Source: Ectopseudomonas chengduensis (GTDB taxonomy: Bacteria; Pseudomonadota; Gammaproteobacteria; Pseudomonadales; Pseudomonadaceae). From it: a stretch of 64,000 nucleotides of DNA. The notes beneath the pieces were generated by a model. The model was not told where the DNA came from. It saw nothing but the letters and a program-made list of their open reading frames with translations, and searched no databases. How positions within the stretch are numbered: the first letter of the stretch is position 1; every line of letters begins with the position of its first letter. The stretch covers positions 1 through 64,000 of the forward strand of contig NZ_FMZQ01000017.1 of assembly GCF_900102635.1 (NCBI RefSeq), written 5' to 3'. The position numbers and the translations under genes are program-made. This document shows positions 37,552 through 46,026 of the stretch, one piece after another.

Positions 37552-38478
37552 ATGAAGATTCAACCTCTGCCTCCACTCAACAGCCTGGTGGCGTTCGAGT
37601 CAGCCGCGCGAAACCTGAGTTTCACCCTCGCGGCCAAGGAACTGAACGTCACCCAGGGTGCGATCAGCCGGCAGGTTCGTCTGCTTGAGGACTACCTCGG
37701 CAAGACCCTGTTCGAGCGCACCACCCGCGAGATCAATCTCAGCCCGACCGGCAGCCACTACTACGACACGGTGCGTGAGTCCCTGCTGCAGTTGGCCCAT
37801 GCCACTGGCGAGATTCGTCATTGGCGTGGCGCGCAACAGGTCACGGTGGTGACCAGCACCGCCATGGCCTCGCTCTGGCTGTTGCCGCGGGTCGCCGAGT
37901 TCCAGCGAGACAATGAAGAAGTGGACCTGCGCATCATCGCCTATGACCACGTCAAGGATTTCTCCCGCCTGGACTGCGACCTTGCGCTGTACTACTGCCG
38001 CACGCCGCCGAAGAACATGCAGGTGACGCCGCTGTTCGCCGAAGAAGTATTCCCCGTGTGTAGCCCTGGTTACCTGGCCAAGCACCCGGATTTCTGCGAC
38101 CCGACGCAGCTGGCCACCGGCACCTGGCTGTGGCTGGAAGACCCGCAGCGTGACTGGATCAGCTGGCCGGAGTGGTTCCAGCGTCTGGGCTACAAGGCGC
38201 GCGAGCCGCGGCACCGAATCAATATCAACAGCTATTCGATGCTGATCCAGTCGGCGCTGAGCGGGCAGGGCATTGCGCTGGCCTGGTCGAACCTGGTCGA
38301 CAACCACCTGCAGACCGGCGCGTTGGTGCGACCCATCGATGTCACGCTGCATACCGATGCACAGTTCTGCCTGCTCGAACCGCTGGGGCGCAGCAGTCGA
38401 CAGAGCGTGCAGCGCTTTCGCAACTGGTTGATGGAGCAGGTTACCAGCGAGTCCGGTGATGAGCTTCAGGCGGGTTGA
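37552..38478 (+). CDS. LysR-family transcriptional regulator (GcvA-like)
   Basis: A 308-residue LysR protein. The N-terminal helix-turn-helix lies in NSLVAFESAARNLSFTLAAK and ELNVTQGAISRQVRLLEDYL. The effector domain starts after about residue 90 and contains DLRIIAYDHVKDFSRLDCDLAL and a GQGIALAWSNLV pocket segment as in GcvA/AmpR-type regulators. It stands upstream of and in the same direction as the Rieske oxygenase operon with a 415-bp gap, so it is the best candidate for the regulator of that cluster and possibly of the motif shared with the BCCT gene. The ligand is unknown. Confidence 0.88.
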   Translation: MKIQPLPPLNSLVAFESAARNLSFTLAAKELNVTQGAISRQVRLLEDYLGKTLFERTTREINLSPTGSHYYDTVRESLLQLAHATGEIRHWRGAQQVTVVTSTAMASLWLLPRVAEFQRDNEEVDLRIIAYDHVKDFSRLDCDLALYYCRTPPKNMQVTPLFAEEVFPVCSPGYLAKHPDFCDPTQLATGTWLWLEDPQRDWISWPEWFQRLGYKAREPRHRININSYSMLIQSALSGQGIALAWSNLVDNHLQTGALVRPIDVTLHTDAQFCLLEPLGRSSRQSVQRFRNWLMEQVTSESGDELQAG

Positions 38479-38750
38479 AACGAGGCTGCCGCAGGCTTTT
38501 GGCCTGAGGCAGCTCGTACGTCGCCCGTAGCGTGGGCGATCAGTGAGGAAGGCGGTTTCGCGGCTGTTGGCGTGGAACCGCTGCGCAGCAGGCAGCGCTT
38601 GCCGGGTAGGCAAGTGCCTGCAGAGCGTTGCGCAGTGGCGGCAAGATGGCACCGGCGGCAACGCCGGACAAACCATTTCTCGTCATGAGTCGATGAGTTA
38701 ACGACATGCATCAGCCCGCGTAATCACTGGCTTTACTCACCCATCTCTTC

Positions 38751-38781
38751 TGATATTTATGATTTTTTATCATAAATATCA
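38751..38781. promoter_or_regulatory. 31-bp perfect AT-rich palindrome
   Basis: TGATATTTATGAT, five T, then ATCATAAATATCA: 13-nt arms with no mismatch. It lies 113 nt before the Rieske oxygenase start, in the only AT-rich island of the region. It could be a repressor operator, or a stem-loop terminator for transcripts entering from LysR. Confidence 0.65.
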
Positions 38782-38793
38782 GTGCAAAAAATC

Positions 38794-38822
38794 GTTTGTC
38801 GAACAATCCCCTGCTTTTCGAC
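38794..38822. promoter_or_regulatory. Candidate operator GTTTGTCGA-N14-TTCGAC, Rieske promoter copy
   Basis: It contains the inverted repeat GTCGA-N15-TCGAC. The same 9+14+6 arrangement, with identical fixed bases, recurs at 47952-47980 upstream of the BCCT gene. The distance to ATG is 71 nt here and 100 nt there. Confidence 0.7.
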
Positions 38823-38893
38823 ACTGGTGACCAACGAGCAGCGCCCTAGCGACTGCCGATCACCACCACCGTGCCTTGCAGGGGATAACAACA

Positions 38894-40084
38894 ATGACTC
38901 AAGCCACTTCTCAGCAAATCCCAGTGCACCAACTGGAAACCGTACTCGCACCCATCCACCAAGCCACCGGCCTGTCCAACGAGTTCTATACCGACCAGAA
39001 ACTGTTCGAGCTCGAGCGCGACCAGGTCATGGGCAAGACCTGGGCCTGTGTCGGTTTCGCCAGCGACCTGAGCCAGAACGGCTCGGTAAAACCGGTCGAC
39101 TTCATGGGCCTGCCGCTGCTGCTGATGCGCAACCGTGAAGGCCTGGTGCAGGTGTTCCACAACGTTTGCAGCCACCGTGGCATGAAGCTGGTGGAAGAGG
39201 CCGGCACCGTGCAGGGCGTGATTCGCTGCCCGTACCATTCCTGGACCTACGACCTCAACGGTGGCCTCAAGGGCACGCCGCACGTGGGCGGCATCGACAA
39301 GCACAAGGACGAGCGTTTCGCCTGCGAGAAGCACGGCCTCAAGGCCATCCGCAGCGCCATCTGGATGGACATGGTATTCGTCAACCTGTCCGGCGACGCG
39401 CAGCCGCTGGAAGAGATGCTGGCGCCGCTGACCGCGCGCTGGAGCCAGTTCCTCGGTGATGACGGCATGGGCCTGATGCGCCGCCGCGCCAACATGGACT
39501 CCACCACCCTCGACATCGCCTGCAACTGGAAGCTGGCCGTGGAGAACTACTGCGAGGCGTACCACCTGCCGTGGGTGCACCCGAGCCTGAACACCTACTC
39601 GCGCCTGGAAGATCACTACAACATCCTCTTCGACGAGCAATTCGCCGGCCAGGGCAGCTACGCCTACAACCTCTCCGATGTTGCCGGCACCCACCTGCCG
39701 CAGTTCCCAAGCTGGCCGCAGGACCGCCTGCGCAACGCCGAGTACGTGGCTTTCTTCCCCAACGTGCTGCTGGGCATCCAGGCCGACCATGCCTTCGCCA
39801 TGCAGCTGGAACCGGTCGCACCGGGCCGTACCATCGAGCACCTGCGCCTGTTCTATGTCGGTGACGAGGCGCTGAGCGACGAGTACGCCGCCTGCCGCAA
39901 CGCCATTCTGGAGTCGTGGAAAGTGGTGTTCGCCGAGGACATCGCCTCGGTCGAGGGCATGCAGAAGGGCCGTCACTCGCCGGGTTACGGCGGCGGCGCG
40001 TTCTCCCCGGAAATGGACATCCCGACGCACTACTTCCACCAGTGGGCCGCGCGCAAGTTGCTGACCATCGCGCAGAACGCCTGA
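38894..40084 (+). CDS. Rieske-type oxygenase alpha subunit, quaternary-amine (CntA/GbcA) type
   Basis: A 396-residue single-component-type oxygenase. The Rieske [2Fe-2S] cluster is bound by Cys92-x-His94 and Cys112-x2-His115 (VCSHRG, CPYHSW). The mononuclear iron site is formed by His224 and His229 in ENYCEAYHLPWVHPSL and probably Asp349 in AEDIASVEGMQKG. The bridging residue between the centres is Glu221, as in carnitine oxygenase CntA, where most Rieske dioxygenases have Asp. This class hydroxylates N-methyl or adjacent carbon of betaines, giving demethylation or C-N cleavage. No GbcB/CntB-type flavin reductase is in the operon; the rubredoxin system at 41546 may supply electrons. First gene of an operon continuing to about 45994. 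The exact substrate is unknown. Confidence 0.88.
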   Translation: MTQATSQQIPVHQLETVLAPIHQATGLSNEFYTDQKLFELERDQVMGKTWACVGFASDLSQNGSVKPVDFMGLPLLLMRNREGLVQVFHNVCSHRGMKLVEEAGTVQGVIRCPYHSWTYDLNGGLKGTPHVGGIDKHKDERFACEKHGLKAIRSAIWMDMVFVNLSGDAQPLEEMLAPLTARWSQFLGDDGMGLMRRRANMDSTTLDIACNWKLAVENYCEAYHLPWVHPSLNTYSRLEDHYNILFDEQFAGQGSYAYNLSDVAGTHLPQFPSWPQDRLRNAEYVAFFPNVLLGIQADHAFAMQLEPVAPGRTIEHLRLFYVGDEALSDEYAACRNAILESWKVVFAEDIASVEGMQKGRHSPGYGGGAFSPEMDIPTHYFHQWAARKLLTIAQNA

Positions 40085-40094
40085 GGAGGCCGTC

Positions 40095-41540
40095 ATGTAT
40101 CCGATCGCCTCTCACTGGCTCAATTACATCGATGGTGACTGGGTCGACAGTGCCCAGCACCTGAGCGTGAACAACCCCGGTACCGCCGAGCCACTGGCGA
40201 CCATTGCCCAGGCCACCGTCGAAGACGCCGAGCGCGCGCTGCTGGCGGCGCGTCGCTGCGCCGACAGCGGTGAGCTGACCCGCGCCCGCCCGGCGCAACG
40301 GGTCAGCTGGTTGCTGCGTATCGCCGAGGAAATCCGCGCGGTGGCGGACGAAGGCGCCTGGGTGCTGTGCCAGGAGAATGGCAAGAGCATCAACGATGCC
40401 CGCGATGAGTTCATCGAAGCCGCGCGTTACTTCGAGTACTACGCCGGTATGGCGGACAAGATCGAGGGCACCTCGATCCCGCTAGGCAACGGTTACATGG
40501 ACTTCACTGTTTACGACCCGATGGGCGTATCTGCGCAGATCGTGCCGTGGAATTTCCCGGTGTCCATCTGCGCTCGCTCCCTGGCGCCGGCGCTGGCAGC
40601 CGGCAACGCGGTGGTGATCAAGTCGCCGGAGCTGTCGCCGCTGGGCATGTGCGTGCTGGTGCGCGCCATCGTCAAGGCTGGCTTGCCGCAGGGTGCGATC
40701 AACCTGATCTGCGGCCGCGGTCGTGAGGTCGGAGCGCACCTGGTGAGCAGCGCCAAGGTCGACCAGATCGTCTTCACCGGCTCGGTGCCTACCGGCCAAT
40801 CGATTCTCCGTGATGCGGCGGCCAACGCCATTCCCAGCGTCATGGAACTGGGCGGCAAATCGGCCGCCATCGCCTTCGCCGATGTCGACCGCAAGCAACT
40901 GCTGGCCAGCGTCAAGAACGGCATTTTCTTCAATGCCGGGCAGGTCTGCTCGGCCATGTCGCGCCTGCTGGTGCAACGCGAGATCTACGAAGACATCGTC
41001 CAGGCGGTGGTCGAGCTGGCCGAAGGGCTCAGCGTCGGTCTCGGCCAGGACAACCCGGACCTCACCCCGGTGGTCAGTGCTGCTCAACTTGCTGGAATCG
41101 AAACCCTGTGTCGGCGCGCAGTCGATGAAGGCGCGGTACTGGCCACCGGTGGCGAGGCTCATAACGAACTGGCCGGGCACTTCATGCTCCCGACAGTATT
41201 TCGCGATGTGCGCGCGGACATGTGCATCGCCCAGGAAGAGGTGTTCGGCCCAGTGCTGGCGGTCATCCCCTTCGACAGTGAAGAGCAGGCCATCGAGATT
41301 GCCAATGGCACCGATTTCGGTCTGGTCGCCGGCGTCTTCACTCAGGACATCAGCCGCGCCATGCGCTGCGTGCGGCGCCTGCGCGCTGGCCAGGTATTCG
41401 TCAATGAGTGGTATGCCGGTGGCATCGAAACGCCGTTCGGCGGTGTTGGCCTGTCAGGCTTCGGCCGCGAGAAGGGCCAGGAAGCGCTGTACAGCTACGT
41501 ACGCACCAAGAACATCGCCATTCGCGTGGCGGGGGAGTGA
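40095..41540 (+). CDS. NAD(P)-dependent aldehyde dehydrogenase
   Basis: A 481-residue ALDH-superfamily enzyme, with AGGAGG upstream of the ATG. Catalytic Cys285 is in FFNAGQVCSAMSR, the general base Glu251 is in MELGGKSAAI, and the oxyanion Asn154 is in IVPWNFPVS. The C-terminal ETPFGGVGLSGFGREKG closes the substrate tunnel. Overall similarity is to betaine-aldehyde and gamma-aminobutyraldehyde dehydrogenases. It is 10 nt downstream of the Rieske gene and would oxidise the aldehyde released by that oxygenase to an acid. The substrate is inferred only from context. Confidence 0.92.
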   Translation: MYPIASHWLNYIDGDWVDSAQHLSVNNPGTAEPLATIAQATVEDAERALLAARRCADSGELTRARPAQRVSWLLRIAEEIRAVADEGAWVLCQENGKSINDARDEFIEAARYFEYYAGMADKIEGTSIPLGNGYMDFTVYDPMGVSAQIVPWNFPVSICARSLAPALAAGNAVVIKSPELSPLGMCVLVRAIVKAGLPQGAINLICGRGREVGAHLVSSAKVDQIVFTGSVPTGQSILRDAAANAIPSVMELGGKSAAIAFADVDRKQLLASVKNGIFFNAGQVCSAMSRLLVQREIYEDIVQAVVELAEGLSVGLGQDNPDLTPVVSAAQLAGIETLCRRAVDEGAVLATGGEAHNELAGHFMLPTVFRDVRADMCIAQEEVFGPVLAVIPFDSEEQAIEIANGTDFGLVAGVFTQDISRAMRCVRRLRAGQVFVNEWYAGGIETPFGGVGLSGFGREKGQEALYSYVRTKNIAIRVAGE

Positions 41541-41545
41541 GCGCA

Positions 41546-42952
41546 ATGTTCAAGACCTGGCTGTGTGTGGTTTGCGGCCTCATCTACGACGAGGCCCTGG
41601 GCTGGCCGGACGACGGCATTGTCGCTGGCACCCGTTGGGAAGACGTACCGGCGGACTGGAAGTGCCCGGAATGCAAAGTCGGCAAGGAAGATTTCGAGAT
41701 GCTCGATATCAGCCCGGTCGTCGCTGCCGCCGCAGCGCCGCTCAGCACGCCGCTGCCGGTGCCGCCGCAACCGCTGCAGACGCTGGCGGCCGACGTGCGT
41801 CAGCCCATCGTCATCATCGGCAGCGGTTATGCCGGTTATGGCCTGGCCCAGGCCCTGCGCCGCGCCGATGCCGAGGTAGAAATACGTGTGCTGACTCAGG
41901 AATCCGGGCACCTGTATTCCAAGCCGGCGCTGTCCATCGGCTTGGCTCAAGGCAAGAGCGCCGACGCGCTGGCCGGTGAGTCGGCGCTGGCCATCGAGAA
42001 GCGCCTGAAGATTCGCGTCTACCCGCATTGCACCGTGGAGCGCATCGACACCACGGCGCGGCGCCTGCACACCAATATCGGTGAGATGGAGTACGGCCAA
42101 CTGGTGCTGGCCAGCGGTGCCGCGCCGATTCGCCTGCCCATCGAAGGGGCCAGCGACGCGCTGATCAGCGTCAACAACCTGCATGACTACCGCAGCTTCC
42201 GCGAACGCCTGGTCGGCGTGCGACGCGTGGCGATTCTCGGCGACGGCCTGATCGGCTGCGAGTTCGCCAACGACCTGGCGGCCAGCGGTTTCCAGGTGAG
42301 CGTCATCGGCCTCGGTAAATGGCCGATGGAGCGCCTGCTGCCGGCCGAAGCTGGGCAACATCTGCAAAGTGCGCTGGCCGCGCTGGGCGTCAGCTGGCAC
42401 TTGCAGAACACCCTGCGCCGCGTCGATGCGCTGGAGCAGGGCTACTGCCTGACCCTGGCCAATGGCGAAAGCCTGGAGGCCGATCTGGTGCTCTCGGCCG
42501 TCGGCCTGCAGCCCAATCTGGGCCTGGCCAAGTGTGCCGGGCTGGCCGTGGGCCGTGGGATTAGGGTCGATGCTCAGCTGCAGAGTTCGCAGCCGGGCAT
42601 CTACGCGCTGGGTGACTGCATCGAGGTCGATGGGCAATTGCTGCCCTATCTGGCGCCAATCAACCAGGGCATCGCCGCGCTGAGCAAGACCTTGCTCGGC
42701 CAGCCGACGGCGGTGAGCTATCCGCTGATGCCGGTGACGGTGAAAACCCCGGCCGCGCCGCTGTGCCTGTTGGCGCCGGCACCTGGCACCGCCGGTGAGT
42801 GGCGCTGCACACCAAGCGCCGATGGTCTGAGCGCCGGTTTCTACGATGCCCAGGGGCTGGCGTGCGGCTTCGTCCTGCTCGGACGACAGGCACAGACCCA
42901 ACGCAACAGCTGGCTGCAAAGCTGCCAGAACGCACAACGATCAGTGGCCTGA
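41546..42952 (+). CDS. Rubredoxin-rubredoxin reductase fusion
   Basis: A 468-residue fusion. Residues 1-55 are a rubredoxin with iron ligands Cys7, Cys10 (CVVCG) and Cys40, Cys43 (CPECK). A flexible Ala/Pro linker (56-85) follows, then a FAD/NAD(P)H rubredoxin reductase with FAD motif VIIGSGYAGYGLAQAL near 89, the NAD motif AILGDGLIGCEFANDLA, and AVGLQPNLGLA. Alkane hydroxylases use these two parts as separate proteins. Here a single chain in a Rieske operon suggests direct NAD(P)H electron supply to the oxygenase. I chose ATG 41546, five bases after the ALDH stop; it aligns with rubredoxin N-termini. Confidence 0.92.
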   Translation: MFKTWLCVVCGLIYDEALGWPDDGIVAGTRWEDVPADWKCPECKVGKEDFEMLDISPVVAAAAAPLSTPLPVPPQPLQTLAADVRQPIVIIGSGYAGYGLAQALRRADAEVEIRVLTQESGHLYSKPALSIGLAQGKSADALAGESALAIEKRLKIRVYPHCTVERIDTTARRLHTNIGEMEYGQLVLASGAAPIRLPIEGASDALISVNNLHDYRSFRERLVGVRRVAILGDGLIGCEFANDLAASGFQVSVIGLGKWPMERLLPAEAGQHLQSALAALGVSWHLQNTLRRVDALEQGYCLTLANGESLEADLVLSAVGLQPNLGLAKCAGLAVGRGIRVDAQLQSSQPGIYALGDCIEVDGQLLPYLAPINQGIAALSKTLLGQPTAVSYPLMPVTVKTPAAPLCLLAPAPGTAGEWRCTPSADGLSAGFYDAQGLACGFVLLGRQAQTQRNSWLQSCQNAQRSVA

Positions 42953-42962
42953 GGGCACGCAC

Positions 42963-44291
42963 ATGAGCAAGCAAATCAATCTGCCCCATGACGACAGCAG
43001 TTGCGGCTGGTACGCCGCACTGCCGCAGCAACCCGCTTGCAAGCGCCTGCACGGCGAGCAACGCGCCGACTACGCAGTGATCGGCGCCGGTTTCGCCGGC
43101 CTGGCCGCTGCGCGCCGCCTTGGCGAGTTGCTGCCGGACAAACGCATCATCCAGGTCGACGCCCAGCGTGTCGGCCAGGGCGCTTCCGGACGCAACTCCG
43201 GTTTCGTCATCGACCTGCCGCACAAGTTCGCCCTGGAACATCCCGACCCGGCACACAAACAGCGCCTGCTGTCGCTCAACCGCGCTGCCATCGCCCAGCT
43301 GCAGGGGTTGATCGAGCGTCACGGCATCGACTGCCAATGGTCCCATGCCGGCAAGTATCAGGGCGCGGTGGGCCAGCGTGGCCTGGCGTATCTGCAGCAC
43401 TTCGAGCAGTTGCTGAAGAATCTGGGCGAACCCTTCCGCCTGGTCGAGCGCGACGAGCTGGCGCAGGTGCTGGGCAATGCCTATTACAGCCGCGCGATTT
43501 TCACACCGGGCTGCTATCTGATGCAGCCGGCGGCATTGGTCACCGGGCTGGCGCACTCGCTGCCGGAGAATGTCGAGCTGCTGGAAGAATCGCCCATCAC
43601 CGGTCTGCAACGCGACGGTCACGGCGGCTGGCTGCTGCAGGGCAGTCAGGGCACGATTCGCACCGAGCAGTTGCTGCTCGGCACCAGCATCTTCACCCAG
43701 GAGTTCGGTTACCTGCGCAACCGCCTGCTGCCGGTGATGACCTTCGCCAGCTGGACGCGTCCGCTGAGCGATGCCGAGCTGGCGGCCTACGGCGGTCAGC
43801 TCGACTGGGGCCTGACTCCGGCCGATCACGCCGGCACCACGGTACGCATGACCCAGGACCGTCGCCTGATCATCCGTAACACCTACAAGCACGTGCCCAA
43901 GTACGGCAAGAGCACCAGCGACGGCATGCGCGAGTCGGTGCGCGCCGATCATCGCAAGGCCTTCCTGGCGCGCTTCCCGCAACTGGCCGATGTACCGTTC
44001 AGCCACACCTGGGGCGGCGTTTACGCGATCTCGCGCAACTTCACCAACTTCTTCGGCGAGCTGGAGCCGGGCGTGTTCGCCTCGGCCTGCGACAACGGCG
44101 TCGGCGCGGCCTGGGGCACCATCTCCGGCACGCTGCTGGCGGAAATGGCGGTGGGCAGCGATTCGGCGCAGTTGCGCGATATCCAGGCGGTCACCGGCAT
44201 GCCATCGCTCAATCCTCCGGAGCCGTTCCTCGGTTTGGGCGTGCGTTCGCGCATTCGCCTGGCGGCCTGGAACAGTCGGAGCGAGCTATGA
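42963..44291 (+). CDS. FAD-dependent amine oxidase/dehydrogenase (PuuB/DAO family)
   Basis: A 442-residue flavoenzyme. The dinucleotide motif is VIGAGFAGLAAARRLGE (GxGxxG at 41-46), followed by GQGASGRNSGFVIDLPHK, the flavin-contact loop of DadA/PuuB/sarcosine-oxidase-like enzymes, and a C-terminal FGELEPGVFASACDNGVG. Such enzymes oxidise secondary or primary amines to imines, releasing an aldehyde or keto acid. In this operon it could act on the partly demethylated amine. The stop overlaps the cupin start (ATGA). A decayed copy of its 3' half lies at 46027-46286. Confidence 0.88.
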   Translation: MSKQINLPHDDSSCGWYAALPQQPACKRLHGEQRADYAVIGAGFAGLAAARRLGELLPDKRIIQVDAQRVGQGASGRNSGFVIDLPHKFALEHPDPAHKQRLLSLNRAAIAQLQGLIERHGIDCQWSHAGKYQGAVGQRGLAYLQHFEQLLKNLGEPFRLVERDELAQVLGNAYYSRAIFTPGCYLMQPAALVTGLAHSLPENVELLEESPITGLQRDGHGGWLLQGSQGTIRTEQLLLGTSIFTQEFGYLRNRLLPVMTFASWTRPLSDAELAAYGGQLDWGLTPADHAGTTVRMTQDRRLIIRNTYKHVPKYGKSTSDGMRESVRADHRKAFLARFPQLADVPFSHTWGGVYAISRNFTNFFGELEPGVFASACDNGVGAAWGTISGTLLAEMAVGSDSAQLRDIQAVTGMPSLNPPEPFLGLGVRSRIRLAAWNSRSEL

Positions 44292-44659
44292 ACCAGGCCG
44301 TTTCCGGGAAGGGCCCGGTGCTGCTGGTCGATCACCATGATCTGGAGTTCCTCCCGCGCGGCGGACCGCCCGGAGCAGCCTTCGTGGCGCGGGCGATCAG
44401 CAACGAGATCTCGCCGAATATCGGCATCGGCTTCGCCCGCTGGGAGGGCGCCGAGGTGGCCTGGACCCTGCTGTATGACGAGGTGATCTTCGTCATCGAG
44501 GGCTGCTTCGAGCTCAATGCCAACGGCGAGCTGTATCGCGTCAAGCCAGGGCAACTGCTGTGGATTCCCGAAGGCACCGAGTTGGTCTACGGCGGACATG
44601 CGCTGTTCGGTTATGTGGTCCATCCGGGTGACTGGAAACAACGGCACGGTCTGGCTTAG
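44288..44659 (+). CDS. EutQ-like cupin protein
   Basis: A 123-residue single cupin barrel. The core is LLYDEVIFVIEGCFELNANG (62-81) followed by YRVKPGQLLWIPEGTELVYGG. The usual metal-binding His-x-His is replaced by Asp/Glu (YDEVIFV), as in EutQ-type cupins, so metal binding is doubtful. Small cupins can be lyases (DddL/Q/W), chaperones or acetate-kinase-like (EutQ). Coupled to the FAD oxidase by a 4-nt overlap and duplicated with it in the remnant at 46283. Role unknown. Confidence 0.82.
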   Translation: MNQAVSGKGPVLLVDHHDLEFLPRGGPPGAAFVARAISNEISPNIGIGFARWEGAEVAWTLLYDEVIFVIEGCFELNANGELYRVKPGQLLWIPEGTELVYGGHALFGYVVHPGDWKQRHGLA

Positions 44660-44746
44660 CCAGGGGAGCGTTGCCTATGGTCCCGCGCGCAGATGGAGCA
44701 CGTCGGCTCCGGCGGCGTCCACTTTCATCCCTCAGGAAGTCTAGCC

Positions 44747-45994
44747 ATGTTCGAAAACAAGAATAAGTATCTAGCCGACGAGGTCGCCACGCAGCCACTG
44801 CGCAATCCGGTCAGTGGCGAGACCCATAAGGCTGCTCGCGCCTATCGTTTGCAGCGAGTGCGTCAGCAACTCAAGGCCGTCGATTGCGCGGCGATACTGC
44901 TGTATGACCCGGTGAACATCCGCTACGCCACCGACACCTCCAACATGCAGGTGTGGACGCTGCATAACTACGCCCGCTATGCGCTGGTATTCGCCGATGG
45001 GCCTGTGGTGCTGTTCGAGTTCCACAATTGCGAACACCTGCACCAAGGCAACGAGCTGCTCGACGAGATACGTCCCGCGATCAACTGGAGCTATTTCGGT
45101 GCCGGCTCGCGCATCGGCGAGAAGGCGCTGGCCTGGGCCGACGATATACAGGCGGTGATTCGCCAGCATGCCGGCGACAAGGTGCGCCTGGCGGTGGACA
45201 AGGTCGACCTGGAGGGCCTCGACCTGCTGCGCGAGGCTGGCCTGACGCTGATAGAAGGGCACAGCCTGATGGAGCAGGCACGGCGGATCAAATCCCCCGC
45301 GGAGTTGGAATTGATGCGCTGGACCATCGCCGTGTGTGAGCGCGGCATCCAGCGCATGCACGGTGCACTGCGCCCCGGCATGACCGAGAACGAGCTGTGG
45401 GCCTGGCTGCACTACGAGAACGTGCGCCACGGTGGTGAATGGATCGAAACCCGCCTGCTGGCCTCAGGGCCGCGTACCAATCCCTGGATGCAGGAGTCCA
45501 GCGACCGGGTGATGCAGGAAGGCGAGATCGTCTGCTTCGACACCGACCTGATCGGCCCATACGGCTACTGCGCCGACATCTCTCGAGCCTGGACTGTCGG
45601 CCACGTTTCCCCCAGTACCGAGCAGCGCAAGCTCTATCGTCTGGCCCATGAACAGGTACAGCACAACATGGCGCTGTTGCGTCCGGGCTTGAGTCACCGC
45701 GAGTTCGTCGAGCAGTCCTGGGACATTCCACCGGCCTACTGGCACAACCGTTATTGCTGCGTCGTGCACGGCGTCGGCCTGGTCGACGAGTACCCGGCTC
45801 TGGCGCACAAGGGCGCCGACTGGGCCAGCAGCGGCTACGACGGCGTATTCGAGGAAAACATGGTGCTCTGCGTGGAAAGCTATATCGGCGAGCAGGGTGG
45901 CAAGGAGGGCATCAAGCTGGAGCAGCAGGTACTGATCACCGCCAACGGCTGTGAAGCCTTGTCGCGCTACCCGTGGCAAACGGACTGGCTGTGA
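44747..45994 (+). CDS. DddP-like M24-family metalloenzyme
   Basis: A 415-residue creatinase/M24-fold protein. It closely resembles the DMSP lyase DddP in segments I recall: YDPVNIRYATDTSNMQVW, GGEWIETRLLASGPRTNPW, CFDTDLIGPYGYCADISRAW and HGVGLVDEYP. Metal ligands would be Asp265, Asp267, Asp277, His341, Glu377 and Glu392, a spacing that matches DddP almost exactly. Start at ATG 44747 with AGGAAG upstream. DddP cleaves DMSP to acrylate and DMS, but M24 relatives also open rings or hydrolyse C-N bonds (creatinase, ectoine hydrolase). In this amine-oxidation operon the actual substrate is open. Confidence 0.85.
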   Translation: MFENKNKYLADEVATQPLRNPVSGETHKAARAYRLQRVRQQLKAVDCAAILLYDPVNIRYATDTSNMQVWTLHNYARYALVFADGPVVLFEFHNCEHLHQGNELLDEIRPAINWSYFGAGSRIGEKALAWADDIQAVIRQHAGDKVRLAVDKVDLEGLDLLREAGLTLIEGHSLMEQARRIKSPAELELMRWTIAVCERGIQRMHGALRPGMTENELWAWLHYENVRHGGEWIETRLLASGPRTNPWMQESSDRVMQEGEIVCFDTDLIGPYGYCADISRAWTVGHVSPSTEQRKLYRLAHEQVQHNMALLRPGLSHREFVEQSWDIPPAYWHNRYCCVVHGVGLVDEYPALAHKGADWASSGYDGVFEENMVLCVESYIGEQGGKEGIKLEQQVLITANGCEALSRYPWQTDWL

Positions 45995-46026
45995 TTGGGG
46001 TGGGCCACAATAACTGGTGGAGGAGA

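Larger units (their letters stand above)
38479..38893 (+). other. Long regulatory gap before the Rieske operon
   Basis: 415 bp without a convincing gene. A hairpin at 38482-38515 (GCTGCC-GCAGGC, TTTT, GGCCTG-A-GGCAGC) follows the LysR stop without a T-tract. The middle is repeat-like GC-rich sequence. From 38740 on composition turns AT-rich and holds two inverted repeats (listed separately) that end 72 bp before the start codon. An 81-codon minus-strand frame here is Arg/Ser/Ala-rich with no family resemblance. Confidence 0.7.

Noticed and set aside
38466..38711. 81-codon minus-strand frame in the gap after the LysR gene
   Set aside because: Arg/Ser/Ala-rich, no ribosome site, no recognisable product; the region looks regulatory or repeat-like.
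41495..42937. 480-codon minus-strand frame opposite the rubredoxin-reductase gene
   Set aside because: Low-complexity Gln/Ala/Arg mirror of a well-supported gene; no start context or family.
44288..45994. Firm call of DMSP lyase genes for the cupin and M24 protein
   Set aside because: The cupin lacks the DddL/Q/W His ligands, and the operon is dominated by amine-oxidation enzymes, so only a DddP-like label is justified.
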